A stretch of DNA of 64,000 bases from Leeuwenhoekiella marinoflava DSM 3653 (GTDB lineage Bacteria > Bacteroidota > Bacteroidia > Flavobacteriales > Flavobacteriaceae): positions 186,001 through 250,000 of the forward strand of contig NZ_FQUN01000005.1 of NCBI RefSeq assembly GCF_900129005.1, in the 5' to 3' direction. A program made the translations under genes and the position numbers. This document shows, in pieces, positions 56,257-64,000 of this stretch. The notes under the pieces are model-generated. The model was not told the DNA's origin, did not search any database, and saw nothing but the letters and a program-made list of their open reading frames with translations. Position 1 is the first letter of the stretch. Every line of letters begins with the position of its first letter.

Positions 56257-58197
56257 TTAGTTGTTTACTATAACAAAGCCACCTCCGGGCTGCACAGTTA
56301 TTGATGATTTTCCGTTTTTCGGAATGTTAAGCGCTTTAGTAAAGGTTTGTCCTTTTTGACCGTCATTGATCAAAGTGACTTTTTTTCCTGAAAGGAACGC
56401 AAGGTCTAACTGCAGCTTTTTTGCTTCGCTTTCCGCATTAATACCGGCAACATACCAGGTATCTCCCCTACGTCTCGCTACTACCGAAAATTTACCGGGA
56501 TACCCGTCAATAAAGCGGGTCTCATCCCAGGTAGTGGGTAGTTTCTTAAGAAAATCCAGTTCAAATTGCGGAGCATCGTCTAAGTTGTTTGGTGTTAACG
56601 CAAACATTTGTACAGGATTCTGAAAAAGAACACCGGTCGCCAGCTGAAACGCATCAGTGGTCATGCGTTTTTGTCCGTCTTTATTGCCTCTGTTTAAATA
56701 GTCGTTGAGCACTACTCCGCCAAACTCCATACTGGCGACCGCATTACGCACAAAGGGATGTATTGAAGCATTATAGGCCTCCTTTTTGCGAACATCCTCC
56801 ACAAAAACGAGCATTTCTGAAGCAACAACAGCTTCACTCCCTACAAAATTAGGATATATACGCTCCCAGCCTCTGGGAAGTGTGGTTCCGTGAAAAATAA
56901 CCATCAAGCCATAATCATTTGCATCAGACAGTATATCTTCATACAAACGCATCGTTTCCTGCTTATCCCCTCCAAAAAAGTCAACTTTAAGCCCTTTAAC
57001 TCCTGCTTTTTTGAGCCATTGCATTTCTTGCTTACGTTCAATAGACGTATTCATTTTGTTTAATGGAGTCTGAAACGCATCATTTACAATCCCGTTTGAG
57101 TTGTACCAGAGAAAAACCCCTACCTCTTTAGAAGCTGCATAATCAATAAGTTCTTTCATACGCTCATAACCAATACGCTCATCCCACCAGGCATCTATAA
57201 GTATATATTTAAAATGCATCGCTGCAGCAAGGTCTATATACGTCTTCTGATCCTCATAATTCATACTGGCATCCTGCCAGATGATCCAGCTCCAGGTTCC
57301 CTTACCATACTCGTAATTTTGAGAGGGTTCATAAAGCGGCTCAACCACATCCCAGGAAATTGTGGTTTCAACAATAGGTTTAAGGTGCTCTCCTACCGTA
57401 ATGGTACGCCAGGGCGTTATGCCCGGAAGACCTACCTGTGCTTTACTACTCCCAAAACCATTGTTTTGTTCCGGAGAAGGAAAGTCTACATAAAATACCC
57501 CCTCCTGATAGTTGCTCAAATGGGATCCCGGGTACAGGCTGCGTACACCCGTTTCGGAAATCAGCACCCAAAAACGTTGCTCTACTTTAAACAAGCCCGG
57601 GAAAATATATCCTTCTGAAGCATTTTGCCCGGATACCGGCACATCTGCATTATACGCTGATTCATAACTGGGTGCTGTACGTGCAAAACCGGTCATAGGA
57701 TGCATCATTCCTGATAAAAACGAAGTTGTATTTTCAGGGAATTTAAAACCTGTTAATTCGTTTTCTATAACTATGGCCCGGGTTTCTCCCCATTTTGGAA
57801 TCTCATAGCGAAAAGCGATATCGTTATCGCTCACTTGAAATAAAACAGATAGCTGCTTGTTTTCGCTATTACTTACGGTGTATTTTAAAGAATTAGCAGT
57901 ATAGGTGATCTGAGACTGCTTAATTTTATCCTGTTCATAGCTGTTGCTTATCTTCTCTGAGACTGATGTTACAAAAGACAAGCCTTCGTCAAAATTTCCC
58001 TCGTTAGTTCTGATTCCTAACGGGGCATTAGCCATAATTTTTTCCTTGAGGTAGCTTACGGTATAAAAAAGCGTTCCTTCATCGATTGTTAAAGAAACTT
58101 CAAGATTACCATCGGGGCTCTTTACCGTCTTGAGATTTTGAGCCTTACTAATAGATGATCCAAGAAACAGAAGGGCTATGAAAAATTTTTTATTCAT
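56257..58197 (-). CDS. GH97 retaining alpha-galactosidase-like enzyme
   Basis: 646 aa with signal peptide. N-terminal beta-sandwich (VKSPDGNLEVSLTIDEGTLF), TIM barrel with HFKYILIDAWWDERIGYERM and GVKGLKVDFFGGDKQE, where D406 fits the nucleophile of retaining GH97 enzymes (inverting SusB-type members use glutamate bases instead). C-terminal beta domain ends VQPGGGFVIVNN. Predicted to remove alpha-galactose (or alpha-glucose) decorations. First gene of the minus-strand run, divergent from the hybrid regulator. Confidence 0.85.
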   Translation of the reverse strand: MNKKFFIALLFLGSSISKAQNLKTVKSPDGNLEVSLTIDEGTLFYTVSYLKEKIMANAPLGIRTNEGNFDEGLSFVTSVSEKISNSYEQDKIKQSQITYTANSLKYTVSNSENKQLSVLFQVSDNDIAFRYEIPKWGETRAIVIENELTGFKFPENTTSFLSGMMHPMTGFARTAPSYESAYNADVPVSGQNASEGYIFPGLFKVEQRFWVLISETGVRSLYPGSHLSNYQEGVFYVDFPSPEQNNGFGSSKAQVGLPGITPWRTITVGEHLKPIVETTISWDVVEPLYEPSQNYEYGKGTWSWIIWQDASMNYEDQKTYIDLAAAMHFKYILIDAWWDERIGYERMKELIDYAASKEVGVFLWYNSNGIVNDAFQTPLNKMNTSIERKQEMQWLKKAGVKGLKVDFFGGDKQETMRLYEDILSDANDYGLMVIFHGTTLPRGWERIYPNFVGSEAVVASEMLVFVEDVRKKEAYNASIHPFVRNAVASMEFGGVVLNDYLNRGNKDGQKRMTTDAFQLATGVLFQNPVQMFALTPNNLDDAPQFELDFLKKLPTTWDETRFIDGYPGKFSVVARRRGDTWYVAGINAESEAKKLQLDLAFLSGKKVTLINDGQKGQTFTKALNIPKNGKSSITVQPGGGFVIVNN

Positions 58198-58718
58198 TAT
58201 CGCGGAGAATTATTTTAGTTTTTATAAAATATATAAAAACTAAAAGTTTACCTATACGTTGTAACTTCTAAAAGGCTGTCAAAAAAATGTATAAAACACA
58301 TTAAAAAAAAATAACGATGACTTTAGCTCTCTTGTAATTACTTTTAGAAAGTCTAAGCTCAAAACTCTTGATAAAACAAGTAAGTCTAAGATTCGAATAC
58401 ACTATAATTACAAAACACGAACTCCCCTATCGAAAGTTAATCATAAAGATTTCAAACAAAAATAGTGTTTGAAGTCGGCATCGCTTCCCTGAGCTGGTTA
58501 CAAAAACTTTATGTCTGGTAACATACAGAAGGTATTAATGATTCTCCGCCCAATTATTATAGCGTATATTTTTAAATTGTAAATCCCATTGCATTTTCAA
58601 AAGTATTTAGGATACACAGAGCAGGATATCATTTAACTGTTTTATAAAAAAAAGTGTTCAAACGAGAAGGCAGTTCTCGATCAACGCTTCAATACACTGT
58701 TTAATATTTGATTTATAT
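58198..58718. other. Divergent promoter region of the xylan locus
   Basis: 521 bp with no gene between GH97 (minus) and the hybrid regulator (plus). AT-rich with many A/T runs; no clear repeat or operator recognised. It must hold the promoters for both directions and probably the regulator's binding site. Confidence 0.5.
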
Positions 58719-61700
58719 ATGATGAGCCCCGAGAAAAGAAATACCGCATTAGTATTCCTATTAGGAATATTGAGCACCTATTTAACCTACGCTCAGAATT
58801 CAAATGAAGAGTATAAGTTTATAGAAGTCCAAGACATCCCGGTACGAAGAGCAGTTACGGCATTTGCACAGGATGCAAACGGCTTTTTATGGTTTGGCAC
58901 CTATGGAGCAGGTCTTTACAAATATGATGGAAACAATTTTTCAATTTATAAGGATACCTGGAAAAAGAAAAATTCACTCAGCAGTTCACTGGTGCATGCC
59001 GTATTTGTAGATGCCTCGGGAACCATCTGGGTAGGTACGGAAAAAGGCTTGAACAAATACCGTTTTGAAACGGATGATTTTGAACAAATAGACCTTTTTT
59101 CAGGCTCAAACGGCTTTACACTTCCGGTTCATAGTATCGGGAGTCTGGATAAAAATACACTGCTTTTAGGATCACATGGGAATGGGGCTTATACAGTAAC
59201 TATATCCTCCGGCGCGTTCAGGCAAATTCCTTTTAAATCTGATGTAAATTACGACTGGATTCGTTTTAATAGTATCACCACTTTAAATGCAACGACCTAC
59301 CTAGGTACTTCTTTAGGCTTATATCACTACGATGCTTCAGAAAATAAAATAGTACGCAGCCGTTTTATTACGAAAGACAGTATTGCTGAGGTTCATACCC
59401 ACATTCATAAATTATTTCCCGGATTAAATCAAAACTTATGGATAGGCACTTACAATGAGGGATTGGTGCGTTTAAATTTTGAAAACGAATATCCAAAGAT
59501 CCATAAATTTCCAATATCTGATAAGCGTATTTTATCGATAACTCAGCTTAAGGACGGAAAACTTTTTGTGGGTTCAGAAAATGACGGATTGTTTATTCTG
59601 GATGAAAACGGTAATCAGCAGGATAATTATACCAATCAAAAGTTTGGTGACAATCTTATTCAGGCGAATTCATTATGGAGTTTGTTTGTAGATAATGAAG
59701 AGCGTATCTGGATAGGTTATTACAGTAATGGCATTAGTTTTTATGATAAAAACTATGATAAATTTAAAGATATTGAGAGTGTTCCTTTTAAAGAGGAATC
59801 CTTACAATATGGCTCTGTAACCGGTATTCTCGAAGATGATGACACCAACCTCTGGATCAGTATGGATGGTGGCGGTATTGACATCTATAATCCACGCACC
59901 AAGCATTACACCCATTTATTGGATCAAAACAACCCGGTAGCCAAAGGACTTTTAAGCAGCGATATTCAATCTATATTTTTTGATAGTCAAAATAATCTTT
60001 GGGCCAGTTCATGGAATACGGGCATTTATTTTTTAAAGGACGGCAGCGATACTTTTATTAATTATACTCAAAAAGACGGTCTGGCTTCAAGGAGTACGAT
60101 TTGCTTTGCCGAAGATGCTCAAGGCATAATTTATATAGGAACTTTTAATGCAGGCCTGCAAACCTATAATCCTAAAACAGCAACATTTACCCATCTCAAC
60201 GACAAATCATTTAGAGATGCGGGCATCGCCAATTGTGATGTGCGTAAAATACTTATTGATTCTAACCAAGTTATTTGGGTAGGAACGACTAAAGGACTTT
60301 TTACAGTAAGAAAGAAGTCTGGCAAGTATTCTGTTCAATCTCAGAATGAAAAAATGTATGAAAACCGTAAAGCGGAGGAGGTTCAATATTACATTTTATC
60401 ATTATATGAAGATCCTGAAGGGACGATCTGGATAGGCACAGATGGAGGCGGTCTTTGTAAGTATGATAAAAAAAGTCAGACTTTTGAGTGGCTTCAGGAG
60501 CGTATTAAAAAACAAACGGTAGCTTCTATAATTGGAGATTCAGAGGGTAAGATCTGGATTGCCGGGAATGACGGAATTTCAAAATACAATCCTTCAGACA
60601 AAAGTGTTACAAACTATACTCAAAATGATGGTCTGTTAGCTAATGATTTCCACAACAATGCCGTGCTGAAAACCCGGGACAATCTGCTTTATTTTGGCAA
60701 TTATAGCGGGATTAATTATTTTGACCCCAGCGCTTTAAACAGTAATGTCAAGCAGCCCGATTTATACTTTTCGGGACTGAGACTTTTTAACGAAGAAGTG
60801 GTTCCAAAAGAAAAAGATTCCCCCCTGAATAAGGCTTTATTTCTAACCGATGCATTAACCTTAACCCATAAACAGTCTGTATTTACCATAGAATATGCTT
60901 CTATAGATTACACGCGACCGGCAGATAATAATTACGCTTATATTTTGGAAGGTTTTGATAACAGCTGGAACTACGTAGGAAGTACTAAAAACGCAACCTA
61001 TACCAACCTCCCTGCAGGGATTTATAATTTTAAGGTAAAAGCTTCTAATAATGACGGGGTCTGGACCGAAGAACCCATTATGCTAAAAATAAGAATCCTT
61101 AATCCCTGGTGGAAACAGCTTTGGGCGATAAGCCTCTATATCGCACTTTTAGTGTTTCTTCTATTTTTAAGTTATCGGTTTACACAAAAAAGACTGGAAG
61201 AAAAGCGCTTGATCAAATATGAGCGTGACAAAAGGCAACAGGAAGAAGAACTTAATAACAGAAAGCTACAGTTTTTTACTAATATTTCACACGAGTTTAG
61301 AACCCCGCTTACGCTAATCAAAAATCCTATTGAAGATCTTATTCATACTACAGACTATAAATTTCCAAAAACGATCGTTGATAAGCACAAAAGTATCTAC
61401 AGGAATACAGAACGCTTAATCAGGCTCATTAATGAATTGATGGACTTTAGAAAACTACAGTTCAATAAAACCAGCATAAAGGTTGAAAAAATTAATATCA
61501 CACGTTTTTGCGAGTTAATTGTAGCTCATTTTAAAGAAGAAGCATATCAAAGAAATATTGCTCTCGAGGTTTTTACCGAGGAAACTGAACTTTGTGTTTA
61601 TGCCGATGCCGGAATGCTTGAAAAAGTCATTTTCAATCTATTATCAAATGCCTTTAAAGCAACACCAGATAATGGGCTCGTATCTGTTTCTATCCTCTCC

Positions 61701-62861
61701 CCTGCCCAAAAAATCATGTTACCTGAGATCTCAAACGAAGTTGCAGTAGACGCAATCGAAATAAAAGTTGAGGATACCGGATTTGGGATCCCCGAAAGAG
61801 AACTGAATAAAATATTTGATCCTTTCTATCAGGTTGAAGGGATGAATAAACAATACTATGGAGGTACAGGTATAGGCCTTGAAGTGGTTAGAAATTTTTT
61901 ATTGATGAATAAAGGAAAAATTGAAGTGACCAGTACGTTATATAAAGGCACCACCTTTACTATTTACCTGGCATTAGGTAAGGGTCATTTTAAGAAATCT
62001 GAATTTTTGAATGAATTTGAAGGTCAGGCCCCACTGGATCAGGCCGTAGACCTCGTGCCCCATCCACAAGCGGCGTCTAAAGCAGCACCAGAAAAAAAGC
62101 CTGATGATAAACGGGAAACCTTATTAATCGTTGAAGATAATTTTGAACTCAGAAAATACTTAAAAGATCAACTGAAATCCACCTACCGAATCCTGGAAGC
62201 CCTAAATGGGAAACAAGGATTAGAAATGGCCCTAGACACGATGCCAGATCTTATTATAACCGATGTTTTAATGCCTCAGATGGATGGGGTTGAATTTTGT
62301 AAACGAATAAAAGCTGATCTTAAAACCAGCCACATTCCTATAATGATGCTTACGGCTAAAGCGCAAACCGATGACTGGTTAGATGGTCTTAATGCAGGAG
62401 CTGATGTGTATATCAATAAGCCCTTCGATATTAAAGTTATAAAGTCTCAGCTCAAACGCTTTGTAGACAGCAAACAAATCTTATTCAATAAATATTTTGA
62501 AGAGGTCAATAAGTCTAATATTAAATCTCAAACCACTTCAATAGATAAAAACTTTATTGTCAAGGTCATTAAATACATTCACCTTCATATAGACGACACC
62601 AAACTTAATGTGGAGAATCTTGCCGAAGAACTCAGTTTGAGCCGCAGCCAGTTGTATCGTAAGATCAAAGCGCTTACAGGACAAACGGCTAATGAATTCA
62701 TCAGAAAAATACGGCTTCAAAAGGCAAAAGAACTTTTAGAAAACGGGGAAGAATCGGTAAGTGAGGTCGGCTATAAAGTAGGGTTCTCCTCTCCCTCGTA
62801 TTTTACAAAATGTTTTAAAAATGAATTTGGACAACTTCCCACCGAAATCAGAAATGAATGA
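58719..62861 (+). CDS. Hybrid two-component system regulator (HTCS)
   Basis: 1380 aa. Signal peptide, two seven-bladed propellers made of Reg_prop repeats (about 35-700; repeats such as GFLWFGTYGAGLYKYDG, GTIWVGTEKGLNKY), Y_Y_Y domain (about 735-800), membrane segment (about 806-826), HisKA with H858 (FFTNISHEFRTPLTLIKNPI), HATPase (DTGFGIPERELNKIFDPFY, GGTGIGLEVVRNF), receiver with D1182 (PDLIITDVLMPQMDG) and AraC HTH (about 1275-1375). HTCS proteins bind oligosaccharides in the periplasm and switch on adjacent glycan loci. Position makes it the regulator of both the minus-strand run and GH10. Confidence 0.95.
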   Translation: MMSPEKRNTALVFLLGILSTYLTYAQNSNEEYKFIEVQDIPVRRAVTAFAQDANGFLWFGTYGAGLYKYDGNNFSIYKDTWKKKNSLSSSLVHAVFVDASGTIWVGTEKGLNKYRFETDDFEQIDLFSGSNGFTLPVHSIGSLDKNTLLLGSHGNGAYTVTISSGAFRQIPFKSDVNYDWIRFNSITTLNATTYLGTSLGLYHYDASENKIVRSRFITKDSIAEVHTHIHKLFPGLNQNLWIGTYNEGLVRLNFENEYPKIHKFPISDKRILSITQLKDGKLFVGSENDGLFILDENGNQQDNYTNQKFGDNLIQANSLWSLFVDNEERIWIGYYSNGISFYDKNYDKFKDIESVPFKEESLQYGSVTGILEDDDTNLWISMDGGGIDIYNPRTKHYTHLLDQNNPVAKGLLSSDIQSIFFDSQNNLWASSWNTGIYFLKDGSDTFINYTQKDGLASRSTICFAEDAQGIIYIGTFNAGLQTYNPKTATFTHLNDKSFRDAGIANCDVRKILIDSNQVIWVGTTKGLFTVRKKSGKYSVQSQNEKMYENRKAEEVQYYILSLYEDPEGTIWIGTDGGGLCKYDKKSQTFEWLQERIKKQTVASIIGDSEGKIWIAGNDGISKYNPSDKSVTNYTQNDGLLANDFHNNAVLKTRDNLLYFGNYSGINYFDPSALNSNVKQPDLYFSGLRLFNEEVVPKEKDSPLNKALFLTDALTLTHKQSVFTIEYASIDYTRPADNNYAYILEGFDNSWNYVGSTKNATYTNLPAGIYNFKVKASNNDGVWTEEPIMLKIRILNPWWKQLWAISLYIALLVFLLFLSYRFTQKRLEEKRLIKYERDKRQQEEELNNRKLQFFTNISHEFRTPLTLIKNPIEDLIHTTDYKFPKTIVDKHKSIYRNTERLIRLINELMDFRKLQFNKTSIKVEKINITRFCELIVAHFKEEAYQRNIALEVFTEETELCVYADAGMLEKVIFNLLSNAFKATPDNGLVSVSILSPAQKIMLPEISNEVAVDAIEIKVEDTGFGIPERELNKIFDPFYQVEGMNKQYYGGTGIGLEVVRNFLLMNKGKIEVTSTLYKGTTFTIYLALGKGHFKKSEFLNEFEGQAPLDQAVDLVPHPQAASKAAPEKKPDDKRETLLIVEDNFELRKYLKDQLKSTYRILEALNGKQGLEMALDTMPDLIITDVLMPQMDGVEFCKRIKADLKTSHIPIMMLTAKAQTDDWLDGLNAGADVYINKPFDIKVIKSQLKRFVDSKQILFNKYFEEVNKSNIKSQTTSIDKNFIVKVIKYIHLHIDDTKLNVENLAEELSLSRSQLYRKIKALTGQTANEFIRKIRLQKAKELLENGEESVSEVGYKVGFSSPSYFTKCFKNEFGQLPTEIRNE

Positions 62862-62865
62862 AATT

Positions 62866-63969
62866 TTATTCGGCCTGAAGCCCTTCCTTAAAACCGTAAA
62901 ATGCCGGTTTAGGTTTTAAATTTTCATCAAAAATAGTGGGCCAGTCGTTTAAGCCAAAAAATGGATTTATCCAGGTATCCCGGTCTGTAAAATCCCAGAA
63001 AGTAATGCCAAATTGCTGACTTTCGGGAACTTCTTCCCTGTATATTAATGCAACCTCCTTGTATTTGGCAGCTTGCTGTTTCAGCATTTCGGGGGTAAGT
63101 TCTTTATAAAGCTGTACGCCCCCTTTTCGGGTATCATCATGGGTATTGAATATTATATCCAATTCTGAAAAATGTATTTTTAAACCGGTGGCTGCCATTT
63201 TTCGCACACTTTCCCGTATCAGTGCATTGGGTATATCCATTCTCAGATGCATTTGCACACCCAGCCCGGTGATAGGAACTCCATTTTGCTTTAATTCTTC
63301 TACCATACTGAGTACGCCATTAAGCTTACTCGTATCTCTTTCCAGATTAAAATCATTATAAAACAATTCTGCTTCAGGATCTGCCTCATGAGTGTATCTA
63401 AAGGCATTGGCAATATAATCTTTACCCAGTACCTCAAACCACAGGCTCTTGCGGTAGTCGCCTCCTTGGGTTTCAAAACCCTCATTGACGACATCCCAGG
63501 CGGCAACTTGACCTTTATACTTCCCCACATAGGTCTGAATGTATTCTTTGAGAAAGTGAGCAAGCCATAAACTGTCTTTAGAACCTTTTTCCGCCACCCA
63601 TTCTGGAGTGCCCGAATGCCAAACCAGCGTATGACCAAACAATCTCAGGTTATCTTTTGTGCTGAAAGAGACCAGACTGTCTGCCTGCCTCCAGTTATAA
63701 TTCCCTTCCTGAGGCAGGATATTATACATCTTCATGTCTGAAGTTGCCGTTATACTATTAAAATTCTCCTGTATTATCTTTTTTAAAACCGTGTCTTTTG
63801 CTATTTGTCTTATTTCGATAGCACCTCCTATAGGAAATGGACTAGCCTCTTTTAAACCACTCTTTTGAGGACTTTCAAAACTACAGCCCGATACGGCCAG
63901 AAGCAGCAACAGACTGCTGAAAATCCAAAGGATTGTAAAGGATATGCTTTTCTTTAAAATAGATTTCAT
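62866..63969 (-). CDS. GH10 endo-1,4-beta-xylanase lipoprotein
   Basis: 367 aa. Lipobox with C29 (LLAVSGCS), so it is probably anchored at the outer membrane. GH10 barrel with acid/base E163 (AAWDVVNEGF) and nucleophile E269 (HFSELDI), plus HTLVWHSGTPEWV and the late FWDFTDRDTWINPFFG aromatic loop. It cuts the xylan backbone into oligosaccharides. Tail to tail with the HTCS gene (4 bp between stops); its start is 31 bp from the window end, so more of the locus may lie beyond. Confidence 0.93.
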   Translation of the reverse strand: MKSILKKSISFTILWIFSSLLLLLAVSGCSFESPQKSGLKEASPFPIGGAIEIRQIAKDTVLKKIIQENFNSITATSDMKMYNILPQEGNYNWRQADSLVSFSTKDNLRLFGHTLVWHSGTPEWVAEKGSKDSLWLAHFLKEYIQTYVGKYKGQVAAWDVVNEGFETQGGDYRKSLWFEVLGKDYIANAFRYTHEADPEAELFYNDFNLERDTSKLNGVLSMVEELKQNGVPITGLGVQMHLRMDIPNALIRESVRKMAATGLKIHFSELDIIFNTHDDTRKGGVQLYKELTPEMLKQQAAKYKEVALIYREEVPESQQFGITFWDFTDRDTWINPFFGLNDWPTIFDENLKPKPAFYGFKEGLQAE

Positions 63970-64000
63970 ACGTATTCTTTTATGATTAATTGCCTAAGTG

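Overview
The window reads as a chromosome segment of a marine-type Bacteroidota, most likely Flavobacteriaceae. Grounds: AT-rich DNA, TonB-dependent receptors with STN or carboxypeptidase-like N-terminal domains, SusC/SusD pairs, ECF-sigma/FecR signalling, a hybrid two-component system, and TAnnTTTG-type -7 promoter elements. No rRNA, tRNA or CRISPR array was seen.

Layout. (1) 1-3.5 kb: an ECF sigma / small HMA-like protein / FecR / TonB receptor operon on the minus strand, cut by the window edge and interrupted by a broken lipocalin-like gene flanked by a 34-bp direct repeat. (2) 3.5-6.3 kb: remnants of a PAS/HisKA kinase and its response regulator, then an HxlR regulator divergent from an SDR, DUF1330 and NTF2-like gene set. 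(3) 6.3-20.7 kb: an accessory region of small, mostly minus-strand genes (n-acetylglutamate-synthase-like protein, ClC channel, PIN toxin/antitoxin, DUF2199, PD40 propeller, DUF202, DUF1801, NTF2-like). They are separated by related spacer repeats that look like recombination sites. Scattered through it are group II intron remnants, a broken tyrosine recombinase, a LysR/MdaB pair and a TetR/MFS pair. (4) 20.7-26 kb: FecR, ECF sigma, STN-containing SusC and a SusD cut short at the edge of region 3. (5) 26.7-28.5 kb: DinB, HMA-like protein and a WYL regulator. (6) 28.6-40.2 kb: a LytTR response regulator and LytS-type kinase, then a zinc metalloprotease, SusC, SusD and lipoproteins, which looks like a peptide or protein uptake locus. 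(7) 40.5-64 kb: a decorated-xylan utilisation locus with GH43, CE6-CE1-CE1, two CE1, GH3, GH127/146, GH95, GH43, GH97, a hybrid two-component regulator and a GH10 xylanase.

How it fits together. In region 7 the extracellular GH10 lipoprotein would cut the xylan backbone. Four CE1 modules and one CE6 module would remove feruloyl and acetyl groups. GH43, GH127/146, GH95 and GH97 would strip arabinose, galactose or fucose-type side chains, and GH3/GH43 would finish xylo-oligosaccharides. The hybrid regulator would sense a released oligosaccharide. The SusC/D pair for this locus is not in the window. In region 6 the metalloprotease, SusC and SusD form a tight operon behind the LytTR two-component pair.

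Region 3 is the most unusual part. Co-oriented promoter-poor genes, repeated spacers and group II intron 5' ends sitting directly after stem-loops together resemble an integron-type cassette array with group IIC introns, but no integron integrase is visible.
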